A stretch of 64,000 bases of DNA from Gaertneriomyces semiglobifer. Taxonomy: Eukaryota; Chytridiomycota; Chytridiomycetes; Spizellomycetales; Spizellomycetaceae. Shown here piece after piece: positions 44,293-55,067 of the stretch (positions are counted from its first letter, which is position 1; the number at the start of each line of letters is the position of its first letter). The stretch is taken from positions 1 through 64,000 of the forward strand of contig JAHLKF010000021.1 of NCBI GenBank assembly GCA_025558075.1. Reading direction: 5' to 3'. The position numbers and the translations under genes were made by a program. The notes under the pieces were generated by a model that was not told the DNA's origin, ran no database searches, and was given only the letters and a program-made list of their open reading frames with translations.

Positions 44293-45132
44293 ATGCTTTT
44301 CAAAACCATCCTTGGAGCTACCATGCTCGTGTCCGCCATGGCGGCGCCCGCCATGCAAGCTCGCGACGAACCGCCTTGTCAATACCCAGTGTCACACCCA
44401 ACCTACACACCTGACGGCACCGCATACGGCTACCAAGACGGCCACTGGTGCAAAGTCTCTACCCACGGCAGCAGCAACAGCTACACAGACACCGCCAACA
44501 CCGGCCGCAAATCCTACTTTAGCGGAACTGCCCGGCCATACGCTGGCGGCCGCAACAGCAACAGCTACAGCAACACGCCCAACAGCTGGACTGAACAACC
44601 GAAAGCCGATCACCAATGGGAAGACGAAAAGAACAAATTCGATGTTTACAAAGCGACCATGTGTGGAGAAAAAGAAGTGCCCATTGTCGTGAACGACGAA
44701 CCAGCATTTGGTTACGCAGCCCTCCTCTTCAACAAACACGACAAAACCGCCAAGTTTGTCGCGTCCCACTTTTTCGCTGGGGCGATCACCAAAGTCCACA
44801 TCCACGGTCCGGCCGACACCAAATCCAACAGCTCTGTCGTGTTCGATATCCTCCCCTCCAAGGACCCCAACTTTTCCACCCACATGAACCCGATCCGGTC
44901 GTCGACCCCGATACAGTTGAACGAGGAACAGCACAAGTGGCTTGCCGAGGGCTTGATGTATGTCAACATTCACTCGAGCCGTCACCCTTTGGGCCACATT
45001 CGTGGAAACTTGGGATGTGCGAGTGAGTCGTGCTCTGCCCCGCAAGGTGTCCATGTTTCCAAGTATGTTGACGATGGTGTCTGCAACAAGGCGATTTTCG
45101 AACACAATGACGTTAGCTACGAATACTACTAG
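44293..45132 (+). CDS. Secreted CHRD-domain protein
   Basis: 279 residues, intronless. A signal peptide (MLFKTILGATMLVSAMAAPA) is followed by a short Cys-containing region and a low-complexity Ser/Asn/Tyr/Gly stretch (about 55-105). The CHRD domain (about 118-238) has AALLFNKHDKTAKFVASH, ITKVHIHGPA, WLAEGLMYVNIHSSRHPLGHIRGNL, the usual G-IRG-L ending. A short Cys-containing tail closes the protein. CHRD domains occur in chordin and in many microbial secreted proteins; the molecular function is unknown. The strong TATA and A/C-rich leader suggest high expression. Confidence 0.9.
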   Translation: MLFKTILGATMLVSAMAAPAMQARDEPPCQYPVSHPTYTPDGTAYGYQDGHWCKVSTHGSSNSYTDTANTGRKSYFSGTARPYAGGRNSNSYSNTPNSWTEQPKADHQWEDEKNKFDVYKATMCGEKEVPIVVNDEPAFGYAALLFNKHDKTAKFVASHFFAGAITKVHIHGPADTKSNSSVVFDILPSKDPNFSTHMNPIRSSTPIQLNEEQHKWLAEGLMYVNIHSSRHPLGHIRGNLGCASESCSAPQGVHVSKYVDDGVCNKAIFEHNDVSYEYY

Positions 45133-45396
45133 ATACGATTAGCGATTTTTAGAAAGTGTATAGACATTTATGTGTACAAATAGGGTTTTTAGTCACAAAC
45201 GTTTTTTTGAAATGAATAGTATTAAGAAGTGGGATATTTTTTACTGCTGGTCACTCTTTCTTTTTCTCCGCTGAATGTACGTTCGTTCCGGGTGAACGCC
45301 CATCTTTGGGAAACGCCCGGTACCATGGACGACGAGGCTATGTACAAAACTCTATCTCTCAATGACTTGCTGTTTCAACCAAAAAGATTCCGTATG

Positions 45397-46300
45397 TCAT
45401 CGAGCAAGAGCTTCCTTTCCCTTGCATGCCAATGCCACGGCGACAACAACCGCCAGCATGCCCGCAAACGTGCCCGCAGCACGAACCTGAGTAGTACATC
45501 CTCCACCACCCCCCGTCGCGCCTTGACACCATGTCGACACTTGTAGCCACGATAGGGCGGTGACGATTCCCAGAAACAACAAGAGCAGACAGTGCAATGC
45601 CAATTCCGCTACACGCGTGTACGCCGTTCTCCAACTCTCAATGCGTGCGGTTGCGAGACTAAAGCAATAGGGAAACGCTGGATCGATGGCCGGCCGTTTC
45701 AGGACGTACCACAGAGCATGCGACAGGATGGAGAGGAGAGCGGCGATGGTAGTAAAGAGGGCAAAGCGGTGTAAATCTGTTACAGACGAGGGGACGGGCG
45801 GAGGGACGGTGGCAAAGAGGATGACAGCGAGAGTGGAAAGGGCGAGGCCGACGATGGACAAGAGGGTGCGTGGTTGACGAATGAGAGGGGCCTCGAATTG
45901 AATGGGAGCGAGCTCGTGAACGGTTTCCAGTTTGCTTCCGGTCGCCCACTCGACTTTGGTTGCAGTGCGGGCAGGTGGACTGGGAGCAATGGACTTGCTA
46001 CAGCGGGCAGCGCCTCGTGGCGACGACTGTAATAATGGAAGAACATGCTCGTCAGCGTCAATGTATAGGTTCACACACTGAAAACGGCCACCTCGCACAT
46101 ACGTCTGTCCATGCCGGAGCGGGCGAAGGTATAGGTATTGCGGGAGTTTTATTGACTCTATCTTTTGCCTCTTCGAACCATGCGGAGGCTTCTCTGAGGA
46201 GATTGGCGGAGGGCCTTGCGCCGAAATCACGCTCGAAGGGCAGATGGAGTTCTACGTCCCCAGAATACCGTATGCGCTTTGCCTTGTCCGATGCACTCAT
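45397..46300 (-). CDS. Four-helix membrane protein, function unknown
   Basis: Two exons. ATG 46300 begins MSASDKAKRIRYSGDVELHL; the first exon joins the second over an intron of about 76 nt (gtatgt...ttacag), restoring WTDSSPRGAARC. After about 130 hydrophilic residues there are four transmembrane segments: TLLSIVGLALSTLAVILFA, FALFTTIAALLSILSHALW, LHCLLLLFLGIVTALSWL, and AGTFAGMLAVVVAVALA. The layout resembles MARVEL-like four-pass proteins, but I see no diagnostic motif. A Gly-rich loop with two Cys lies between helices 3 and 4. Confidence 0.75.
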
Positions 46301-47117
46301 CCGACGGTGTTGATGTATATAGATGAGGCGATTGTTTCCCACCGGGAGACTGGCACTGGTGTGTGGGATGAGCTGTTCTAGCGTTCAAGGTTATCACGGT
46401 TCAAGGTTACGAGCCTCACGGATTGAAGGTTGTATACTGTATTGTAGTTACATGCACATGCCACCTATGTATGCCACAAACAATAATGGAAGCATACAAT
46501 TTTACAAGAAGGAAAGCGATTCCCTTTCCCTTTTGCATCAAGGTAACAACAACCTTGTGCGAGCGTAGGACGCGGACGTATGCAATGCATCGAGCGAGGA
46601 AGGAGCCTGCGACACACAAAAAGTAAGTTGGCCTTCCAATTCCTGCGTGCAACGGTTCGTTTGTTCGTTGGGGTGGGATGGAGAATCTGTGTTTGTGTGT
46701 GCGGAGAGAGCTCTCGAGAGAAAAGAGAGCAACACGCGCACGCACAAGATCAAGACACACACACACAAAAGGGAATGGCCGGCGGCACGCGTTTCATCGG
46801 TGCGTGGCGTGTGATGGCTTGCATAAGCAGTGAGTGGCACAGTACTTTAGGATAAATGGGTGAATGGGGGTTAGTTATTATGTCATCCTGGATGTGGCGT
46901 GAATGTTGAAAGTGTTCGTTCCTTCTGCACAAGATCAAGATCAACATGGAAAAGGAAGAATTAAATCCGACATCGACCGACCGACACGAGGGAAACAGTT
47001 TCTCTCTCGGCTGTCGGATCTTCAATTCTTCTTCTTCTTCTTCTTCTTGTTTGGTGTTTGTTGTTTGTTGTGCGTGGGTGTCATATGTTTTGACGGCCCC
47101 ATATGCGAATCCGCCGC

Positions 47118-47157
<40 letters not shown>

Positions 47158-47569
47158 ATGGTAAGGATGATAACGGATGGGGAGAAAAAATTAAAGTGTT
47201 CTCATTCAGCAATAGTATTAGTACTAGTTATAGTACTAGTGTAGAGTAGTGTATTTATGTGAGATGGTAGTCTCCTACTAGTTATCATAGTTGAGGATAG
47301 AAGTGTGTGAGTAAATTCTTGTTTTGAATGGAAAGTGGTGATGAACGCCCTGCTTTGTGTGTGCTCTTCCGTCATCACTATTATTATTCTTGGCTACAAA
47401 GTAAGATCTGTAAACAGGTTAAAAGGCATCAGAAAATTTAACGAGAACGTACATTCAAGGTGAGTAGTTCTGGTTGGGAACAAGCAAGTGTACACCTATA
47501 CAGACAGGCTGACAAGCGTGTGTGCTGCAGTGCAATCGCAGCTACATATATACATCCAACAAAGAAGGA
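46301..47569. other. Intergenic with microsatellites
   Basis: No recognised gene over about 1.27 kb. Contains a CA run near 46755-46768, (TTC)n at about 47026-47048 and (GA)n at 47120-47154. Likely promoter territory for the genes on both sides. Confidence 0.55.
47120..47154. repeat. (GA)n microsatellite
   Basis: 35 nt of uninterrupted GA. Confidence 0.95.
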
Positions 47570-48688
47570 ATGGTCGAGTCTTCGATACCAACGGTGGTCA
47601 TAGTGGGATGTGGCCTGGTGGGGTCCTATCTCGGTGCCCATCTCGCGGCGAACCCGCATCTCTGCACAGTGCATCTTGTCGGTCGGGAGTCCCAGTTCCG
47701 GGAATGGCGGGATGCAAAATCCCTTTCCGCACAGTCGGGCGCAGGAACAACCGTGTCAACACCCGTCGACCAGCTGAACCTCCATCTCTCCCTCGCTGCT
47801 TTTGCAAAGGATGCGCGTCGTCGTCCTGATTACATTGTCGTCACCACAAAGAGGCTGGCCGCACCAAAAGTATATGAAGAAATCCGGTCAGTGTACTTCT
47901 CATCCACCACCGCTGAAGGCAATGAAAGAAATGGAGAAGAGCAGCACGCAGAACCTGTCCCGTCGCCCATCAGAATCGTTCCCCTTATGAACGGCGCCCG
48001 CCCTGAGCGCGATGCCGAATCCATCCTTCCTCCCGGCGCCTTGATCCACCCTGGCATGTGGCCCTTCAATGTCATCTCCCCCCATCCATCCCAATATCAC
48101 CAAACCTCCGGCGGCCAAGTCTTTCTCGAATCAGAAACCGCTCCTCTCGCATCCATCTTTACCCAATCCGGCATCCCTACCGCACAAACTGACGACATCG
48201 AAGCAGTCCTATACGGAAAACTGCTCGTCAACCTCCACAATGCCGTCTCCGCCCTCACAGGCCTGACCATTCACCAAGAATTCCTCGATCTCAACTGTCG
48301 CAAAATATGGGGTGGCTGCATCCGAGAAGCCCTCCAAGTCTACCGCGCACACGGCATCAACACCGTCTCCTTCCTGCCCTTTCGTCTGCCCTATTCCACT
48401 CTCCCTTACCTCCTCTCTCTCCCAACCTTGATCTTTTCCCGACTGGCCACGTCCATGTTGGCCATCGACCCACGCGCGACGTCCAGCATGTACGAAGACC
48501 TCAAGAACCAGAGGACCACAGAGATCGCTTTCCTTCAAGGCCACATTGTCGACTTGGGACGGGAAGTCGGCGTACAAGCGCCCATGTGTGAACGGGTCTA
48601 CGAACTCGTCAAACGAGCTGAAGCAGAGAAAAAAGGTCCGGGATTCATGTCCGCCGATCAGATCTTGGATGCCTTGGAGTGTCTCTAA
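47570..48688 (+). CDS. Ketopantoate reductase (ApbA/PanE) family enzyme
   Basis: 372 residues, intronless. ATG 47570 puts the Rossmann motif at the very N-terminus: VVIVGCGLVGSYLG (GxGxxG, NADPH binding). The substrate region has the conserved Lys of VLYGKLLVNLHNAVSALTG, and the C-terminal helical domain has SSMYEDLKNQRTTEIAFLQGHIV, matching the family's S-M--D---GR-TEI--L-G pattern. Family members reduce 2-dehydropantoate to pantoate in CoA synthesis, but the family is broad, so the exact substrate is inferred. Convergent with SWR1, with 291 bp between stop codons. Confidence 0.88.
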   Translation: MVESSIPTVVIVGCGLVGSYLGAHLAANPHLCTVHLVGRESQFREWRDAKSLSAQSGAGTTVSTPVDQLNLHLSLAAFAKDARRRPDYIVVTTKRLAAPKVYEEIRSVYFSSTTAEGNERNGEEQHAEPVPSPIRIVPLMNGARPERDAESILPPGALIHPGMWPFNVISPHPSQYHQTSGGQVFLESETAPLASIFTQSGIPTAQTDDIEAVLYGKLLVNLHNAVSALTGLTIHQEFLDLNCRKIWGGCIREALQVYRAHGINTVSFLPFRLPYSTLPYLLSLPTLIFSRLATSMLAIDPRATSSMYEDLKNQRTTEIAFLQGHIVDLGREVGVQAPMCERVYELVKRAEAEKKGPGFMSADQILDALECL

Positions 48689-48979
48689 ACCTCAGGCCCA
48701 ACCTCGAAAAAGAAGTTGCATTTTTCCGCATACACATAAACCCTGTCGCATCGCACACAAAAAATAGCATTTTATCCCATACCATGTTAATGTAATACTT
48801 AATTTTTTGTTTCTTAAAAAAACGCTGGTATCCCATTATAACAACTACATTTACATAACTACATTTTGCCCTTTCTTCGCATTCCAAAATTCCTTTTTGA
48901 TCTCTTTGCCTCGGTACACTGGTTGGGCCGCCACGTCTGCAAGCGAGTTCCTCACGAGCAAGGGTGGTCTCATTGTATC

Positions 48980-51900
48980 TCAGATAGCATCCATGCCGCC
49001 CTGTGCATCTCTTTCCATAGCATCACGTTCCTCCCCAGCAATCCGAAGCTCTTCCGCAAAGTCTCGCCAATCCAAGACTTCTTCCAATCCCATAATGTGT
49101 ATCTGCAACCGAAAGAGGTACTCGTCCAAAGCCGCCGGTTCGCGTCGTTCAGTAGTGACATTCCCATCCGACACGATGGCTTCTTCTTCTTCGCCTGTGG
49201 AATCCAAAGATACCACACTCGCCTCTCGCGTTCCAGACGTAGTCGTCCCCGACCCCATCCGTTTCCGTTTCTTAGATCCCGCTCCGCCGCCAGACGTCAC
49301 CGTGGTTGCAATGCTCATGGGCGTATTCCCGCGTAGTAGACCACCACCAGAAGACGCCGTTGCCTCGTCTCCGAAATCAGCCACATCCGTATCCACCTCC
49401 AACCTCGCATTCCTCAATGCTGCTCGGTCACTCTCGTCTTCCACCGACATCATGGCTTTTTCCAAATCCTCTGCTGCGATCCCATCCGTCGCAACAACAC
49501 TTCTTCCTCCTCCTCCATCCTCGTCATCCGTCCCAAGTTCGAGTCCCATATCTCCCAACCAATCCCTCCAATCCCCGACTTTTTCTTTGGTCTTTTCCAG
49601 AAACTCGGTGGTAAAATCTCCCTGCTGTATGACCACCTGATCCAACCTCCGCTTCTCATCCGCCTTGCGCAACATATTCTCCTCGATCGTGTACTCACTC
49701 ACGAACCGGTAAATATGTACCTCACGCGTCTGTCCAATACGATGGGCACGGTCCTGCGCCTGCGCGTCCATCGCAGGGTTCCAATCCCCATCATAAAAAA
49801 TCACAGTATCCGCTCCCGTCAAATTCAATCCTAACCCGCCCGACCGCGTACTGAGGATGAAACACAAGTACCGCTTATCCGTGTTGAATTTCTCACACAA
49901 GTACTGGCGTTGCTCGACTTTGGTGCTCCCGTCCAAACGCATGTAGCGCCATCCATGCAAATTCAGGAACTTTTCCAGAATATCGAGCATACGCGTCATT
50001 TGGGTAAAGATCAATGCGCGATGTCCGCCCTTTTCAAGTTGGACCATGAGCCGATGGAGCGTCTGCAGTTTCCCACAATCGTATTGTAGCAACGTCTTGT
50101 CCGGGAACGAGAGCGAAAGGTACGTTTTCGAGCGTGCGAGAACATCCTCGGGACAGGCCTGCTCGAGGTCGGATACGAGCTGGTACAGATTAACGGACCG
50201 GGGGTACACTAGACCCGGCGGAGGTAAAATGTTTTTCCAAGGCTTGATCACCACTTTGGGAACCACGCAAGCAAACTGTTGAATATCGTCATCGACAGCT
50301 TGTGCCCATTCCGCAGCAGTTCTGACGCATCCTCTCAAAGTGCGTCCCACATTCCATCGTCGCCCGTTCCGCATGTCTTCCACTACAGTATCAAGTTCCC
50401 GCGTTCCGAGCTCTTTGCAACCGCGAAGAAGTCCGGCGCCATACAAAACTCGACGCCCCAAGCGGATTTCATTCACCCTCCCAACTCGCTCCCACCATCC
50501 CTGTTCCTCCCGCGCTCGGTGCCATCGTTTCACCTTTTCCCATTCAACCAACGATCTGTAGCTTGCTGTCGGGTCACTAGGTAGTAAGGATCGAGCTTCC
50601 ACTTCCCTCGTCACACACTGCACCAATCCCGTCCCAATTGCTCGAGACGGGTTTAGCTCCGTGAGACACTCTACTTCTCCCTGGCTCCACCGCATCTCCC
50701 TATCCAAATGCAGCACCGATAACCCGAGCGCATCCAGATCCACAGCGTCATCCGCTGCCCTCAAAAGGCGTCTCCATATGAGGAGTCCTTCTGTACTCAG
50801 CACTTTTTCAACGACACCACCTTCCGGCATGGCAAAGCCAATCTGTACACCGCGCTCTTCAAATAAATCGGGATGGTTACACACCTTCCGCAGCTGCATC
50901 AGCACATTCACAACGGAAAAATAATCGCCTTTAGCCAACGACTCCTTGGTCTTGGCTCTTCCCATAAACTCATCATACAAAAACCTCTGTCGTTTGCTCA
51001 ACCGACACTTGATGACGTGTTCAAACTTTCCGGGCATCTGTTTCTCCACTTGCGATTTCAACCGTCGCAAGATATACGGCCGTAGAATACCGTGGAGTTT
51101 CATGACACTTTCCCGTGTTTCGGCGTCGTTCAAGTCCATGCCACCTTTCACGATTTTACTCACTCCCCCTTCAAACCATTCTCGGAACTCGCCTCGGCCC
51201 GCAAAAGCACCGCCGTTGTCGCCTTCGTTTTCCCCAGGCATCAGGAAAAACATCAAGCTCCACAATTCCATCAGATCATTCTGAAGCGGGGTGCCCGTCA
51301 ACAGCAATCGCCTCTCGCTTTTGAACCCTAACATCACCTCCCATCTCCGGCTTCGGAAATTCTTGATATGATGTGCCTCATCAAGGACCATGTACACCCA
51401 CTTGCGCCGTCTCAGAATATGATGGTCCCTGAGCACCAACTGATAGCTGGTGATGCATACATGAAAGGCATTGGGTTTACTCCACCCTCGTCGCTTCTCG
51501 TGTCGTTCAGCAATGGACCCGTAATAAGTTAATATCTTGAAAGCCGGCAACCACTTTTTAAACTCCCGTTCCCAATTCAGCATGACACTGGTAGGCACAA
51601 CTACCAAATGTGGGCCCCAATTATGGTGGTGAACAGCAAGATGAGCGAAAAGCGCGATGGTTTGGATGGTCTTGCCCAACCCCATTTCGTCCGCCAAGAT
51701 CCCATTCAACCCCTTCTCATACAAATTCGCAAGCCAGTCTAAACCAAGGTGCTGGTACTCGCGCAAGGTGTGCTTCAGCAAGAATGGAATTGGGGTATGG
51801 ATGTGGGAAGCTGGGGTGGCCTCTCGCTCAGACTCGACGTTGTCAGGCTGATCAGATCGGCTCTCTGGTGCTGGCGTAGTTCTGGCGATAGGTTGAACAC

Positions 51901-54715
51901 CGTTTGAAACCTCAGATCCGACCATCTTCAGGGAGACCATCCCGTTTCCAACCCTGCCGTTCTCAGGAAGGATATCATCAGGTTCGTGGTCGGCTGAATT
52001 GGCTACGTACCCGTTCATAGTTGCGTGACCTGAACGGTTTGCGCCCATTTGGGTTGAGGATCCCACTACCTCAATCAACGACTTTCTTGTAGGCGAAATC
52101 ACTGCCGCCTCGTTACAGCCTTTTTCATTGCCACCCGTGTCATTCATTAAGGGAGGAGACTCAGTTTCATGTCGCATCAACTTCACATCCGTATCTAGCC
52201 CACTTTCACCACCTGGCACGTCGTTATCTCCATCCTCGCTATCGTTTCCACTATCCTCATCATTCTCACTTTGATTTTCTGTTTGATGCTCCTCTTCCAT
52301 TCGCTTCATCCACGCTTTCAACTCATCGACATCCATATTCATGTCATCCTTGAGACCTTCAACCTCATCATCGTCACTCATGCCTTCTTCGTCGTCCAAG
52401 TCCCTCTCTGCCTGCTCATCCTCCTCATCCTCCTCCTTATCAGAAAACGCGTCCTCACCATAAGATTGAGATGTCGATGCTTTCAAAGAGCCCACATCGT
52501 GCTCCGCAGAAGGAGCCGGAACAGGCGACTGCTGTTGCGCTTCTTCCATTCGCCTCATCCACTCCTTCAGTTCTTCGACACTCATCTCAAGATCCCCTTT
52601 CAGGCCGTCAACTTCATCGTCATCGCTCATGCCTTCCTCCGCGTCCAGCTCACGTTCAGCTGCTTGATCTTCATCATCCGTCGCGTCATCTAGGGTAAAA
52701 TCATCCATCCCAGTATCACCGTATATTACCGCTGGTGATGATGTTGACGATGCAGCAAGTGGTTGTGGTGATGACACTACGGAGGATGCCGGGGTATGTT
52801 CCACTGTTGACGTGGGCGGTGGCGAATGATCACTGAAACCGGGTGAGTCGACATCCATAGAGTCTATGCTCGCCGCACGCTCTACTTCATGGTCCGCGCT
52901 CTCAGTGTTTGACTCTACTGGCTCGTCTTCGTCATCATCATCGTCCCGATCCGCTTCGTCCAGGGACTCTGGTGGTCTGTAGTCGAAATACCCTGATCCC
53001 ACCAACTCTTCAATCGGAACTTCCATTTCCTTTTGCAGACCTATCATCTCTTCTTCACTATGCTCACTTTCGCTCCGGAAATCTTCGTCTGGATCCTCTT
53101 CCCCATTCACAAAGTCGTCCATATCCCCAACCTCACTGCTCGCAGCACTACTCCCTCCGCCGCGCCTCAACACCTGCGTGCTGTGTTCCAAGATACGATC
53201 TAGGTGCTTGCGTCCCACTTCTCGCTGTTCCTCCTTTCTGACTTTCTCCCATTCAATGGTAACAACCTGCTCCACCAAACGCCATCGCTTGCGCATCTCC
53301 TTGATCACACCTTTCCATACTTTCTTCCATCGTCGTTCCTCAGCTTCTCTCATTCGCTCTCCTTCTCCCTTAAGCGCATCCCAGTACTTCAGGATCGCTT
53401 TACTACACATTCGGGTCACTTTGATGCGATGTTTTCCAGCATGCGCAAACCCGCGTGACACCACCGCCATCTCTTCGAGCAAATGCTGCCAGTGCGTTCG
53501 CGGCGGTGGAGGAGGTCTCCGCTCGAGCTCGGCCACCGTGAGGCCAGTCAAAAGGCCCATATTCCGAAACTCCTCGATCTTTCGATTGAGTTCAAGTTCC
53601 TTATCCCATCTCTCTTGTGCCACCTCCTTTGTCACCTCTTCATCGTCCATTATGACAAATGCATCCAGATATCCCTCAAAATCCGTTTTCCATCGAGGGA
53701 TCGCGCCTTCTCGCGGCACAGCGGCTTCAATATCCGCTCTGGCTTGGTCAATGAGAGCATTCATTTCTTCCTTGGGTATGTTTGTTCGCTTCCGTTTGCC
53801 TCTACCGGGTTCATCGTTCATGCCCGCCTGGCGCTGCGCCATTTCTTGGGCGGCCTTTGCCCGAAGATCTAAGAATCCCACATACCGATTCAGCAAGTCC
53901 CCCTTGTCAGTCTTCAACTTTACGGGGTCATACTCGGCCATAGGCGCATTATTGTCAAGGAGGTAGAGTTCACGAGCATTGTCATCGTATCGGTCGAGGC
54001 ATTCACGTAGTTGTTGCGTTTTCTGTGATATCAAACTCTTCTTGGTCATCTTCAACGCAGACAAAAGGCTTTGCCGGGCAGCAATCGAGTCCTCATCTTC
54101 AGTCAGCTTTGGGGTCTTTCTTGGTCTTCCGGGCGGTCTCTTCACAGGCGTTTGCGGTGAGTCATTTCCTCCCGATGTCAATGGTGGAAGTGGCAAAGAG
54201 ATCTTTGCTGGCCGTCCCGGACCCCGACCATTGCTCCCTTTGACCTGCCTCCCTCGTCCACTTCCTCCGGTATGTATAGGAGTAGGGGTAGATGCTTGGA
54301 CCAATGCAGGCGTGACTGCAGGAGTTGCACTCTTCGGGGGTCGCCCTCGTCTTTTGGCAACCGGAGTAACAGCAGCAGCTGACGGTCCATTCGGCAGATG
54401 TGCGTCATCGGGTAGGGGATCGTGTGATAATATGGGTTGCCGGGCGGTTGAAGGGGTTGGAGTAGCTTTCGAGGCCAGTCGAGACGACGATCGGAGTGAC
54501 CGTGCCGAGGACGGAGGTGATGTAGCTTCTACCAGTGGTGATGTTGGGGTCGGCGATGTTGGTGGTCCCTCGCTGGGTGCTGGTAGTGGTACTTTCCTAG
54601 GTCTTCCCGGTCCCCGTTTTACGATGATGGGTGATGCCGGTTCCTGTTCTGACGGGTTACTGCCCTTACTATTTAGATGACGGCGCCCTGCTCCCTCTTC
54701 TGTAGTTGCTGCCAT
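48980..54715 (-). CDS. SWR1: SWR1-type chromatin-remodelling ATPase
   Basis: 1911 residues in one exon. Swr1 exchanges H2A.Z-H2B into nucleosomes. The N-terminus is Pro/Ser-rich with AT-hook-like GRGPGRP and KRRGRPP motifs; an HSA region (THWQHLLEEMAVVSRGFAHA, about 405-425) recruits actin and Arp4. Acidic segments with repeated ELKxWM units (about 670-810) are likely H2A.Z-H2B contacts. The ATPase lobe 1 starts near 985: LREYQHLGLDWLANLY, ADEMGLGKTIQ (Walker A), LDEAHH (Walker B), LTGTPLQNDLMELWSL. After a long insertion typical of the INO80/SWR1 class, lobe 2 has ALIFTQMTRMLDILEKFL, STRSGGLGLNLTGADTV and QAQDRAHRIGQ. All catalytic motifs are intact. Confidence 0.95.
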   Translation of the reverse strand: MAATTEEGAGRRHLNSKGSNPSEQEPASPIIVKRGPGRPRKVPLPAPSEGPPTSPTPTSPLVEATSPPSSARSLRSSSRLASKATPTPSTARQPILSHDPLPDDAHLPNGPSAAAVTPVAKRRGRPPKSATPAVTPALVQASTPTPIHTGGSGRGRQVKGSNGRGPGRPAKISLPLPPLTSGGNDSPQTPVKRPPGRPRKTPKLTEDEDSIAARQSLLSALKMTKKSLISQKTQQLRECLDRYDDNARELYLLDNNAPMAEYDPVKLKTDKGDLLNRYVGFLDLRAKAAQEMAQRQAGMNDEPGRGKRKRTNIPKEEMNALIDQARADIEAAVPREGAIPRWKTDFEGYLDAFVIMDDEEVTKEVAQERWDKELELNRKIEEFRNMGLLTGLTVAELERRPPPPPRTHWQHLLEEMAVVSRGFAHAGKHRIKVTRMCSKAILKYWDALKGEGERMREAEERRWKKVWKGVIKEMRKRWRLVEQVVTIEWEKVRKEEQREVGRKHLDRILEHSTQVLRRGGGSSAASSEVGDMDDFVNGEEDPDEDFRSESEHSEEEMIGLQKEMEVPIEELVGSGYFDYRPPESLDEADRDDDDDEDEPVESNTESADHEVERAASIDSMDVDSPGFSDHSPPPTSTVEHTPASSVVSSPQPLAASSTSSPAVIYGDTGMDDFTLDDATDDEDQAAERELDAEEGMSDDDEVDGLKGDLEMSVEELKEWMRRMEEAQQQSPVPAPSAEHDVGSLKASTSQSYGEDAFSDKEEDEEDEQAERDLDDEEGMSDDDEVEGLKDDMNMDVDELKAWMKRMEEEHQTENQSENDEDSGNDSEDGDNDVPGGESGLDTDVKLMRHETESPPLMNDTGGNEKGCNEAAVISPTRKSLIEVVGSSTQMGANRSGHATMNGYVANSADHEPDDILPENGRVGNGMVSLKMVGSEVSNGVQPIARTTPAPESRSDQPDNVESEREATPASHIHTPIPFLLKHTLREYQHLGLDWLANLYEKGLNGILADEMGLGKTIQTIALFAHLAVHHHNWGPHLVVVPTSVMLNWEREFKKWLPAFKILTYYGSIAERHEKRRGWSKPNAFHVCITSYQLVLRDHHILRRRKWVYMVLDEAHHIKNFRSRRWEVMLGFKSERRLLLTGTPLQNDLMELWSLMFFLMPGENEGDNGGAFAGRGEFREWFEGGVSKIVKGGMDLNDAETRESVMKLHGILRPYILRRLKSQVEKQMPGKFEHVIKCRLSKRQRFLYDEFMGRAKTKESLAKGDYFSVVNVLMQLRKVCNHPDLFEERGVQIGFAMPEGGVVEKVLSTEGLLIWRRLLRAADDAVDLDALGLSVLHLDREMRWSQGEVECLTELNPSRAIGTGLVQCVTREVEARSLLPSDPTASYRSLVEWEKVKRWHRAREEQGWWERVGRVNEIRLGRRVLYGAGLLRGCKELGTRELDTVVEDMRNGRRWNVGRTLRGCVRTAAEWAQAVDDDIQQFACVVPKVVIKPWKNILPPPGLVYPRSVNLYQLVSDLEQACPEDVLARSKTYLSLSFPDKTLLQYDCGKLQTLHRLMVQLEKGGHRALIFTQMTRMLDILEKFLNLHGWRYMRLDGSTKVEQRQYLCEKFNTDKRYLCFILSTRSGGLGLNLTGADTVIFYDGDWNPAMDAQAQDRAHRIGQTREVHIYRFVSEYTIEENMLRKADEKRRLDQVVIQQGDFTTEFLEKTKEKVGDWRDWLGDMGLELGTDDEDGGGGRSVVATDGIAAEDLEKAMMSVEDESDRAALRNARLEVDTDVADFGDEATASSGGGLLRGNTPMSIATTVTSGGGAGSKKRKRMGSGTTTSGTREASVVSLDSTGEEEEAIVSDGNVTTERREPAALDEYLFRLQIHIMGLEEVLDWRDFAEELRIAGEERDAMERDAQGGMDAI

Positions 54716-55067
54716 CGGGACATATCATATGTTTAAATTATCATAGTGATTAATACTTAAATGCTCATCCACCATTAGGATGTGTATGTATGTGATGAGT
54801 TTGTTCACAGAAAGTTACGAGTTCTGCATCTGGACGAACACATCCGTGACGAGCGTCAACAGAAACCCTTGCAGGTTTCGTACATTTCGCTGAAGAGCTC
54901 GGGTTGGAAGAGGACCGAGTTCATAGCATCTTCCGCAGGAAGACCAACCGGTCGTGCTCTGCATGGAGCTTGGTTGCTAGTGAACGCACGCAATGGTACA
55001 TTTGCACAAACAGGACGACCGGAACTTGAACTGCAAACTGCAAATGAACTGACAAACTCTTCGCATA
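54716..55067. other. Divergent promoter region, SWR1 / REV7
   Basis: 352 bp; an open frame on the plus strand (54782-55090) has no ATG in a useful place and no recognisable product. Confidence 0.4.

Noticed and set aside
46403..46855. Overlapping frames of 67-117 codons on both strands
   Set aside because: Low-complexity DNA with CA and GA tracts; none has a domain or convincing codon pattern.
49770..49800. GGGTTCCAATCCCC, similar to a tRNA B box
   Set aside because: It is coding sequence for the conserved DWNPAMDAQ region of SWR1, and no cloverleaf surrounds it.
52271..53966. Long plus-strand ORFs opposite SWR1 (140 and 262 codons)
   Set aside because: Shadows of the acidic and Ser-rich codons of SWR1; Ser/Arg/His-rich without recognisable domains.
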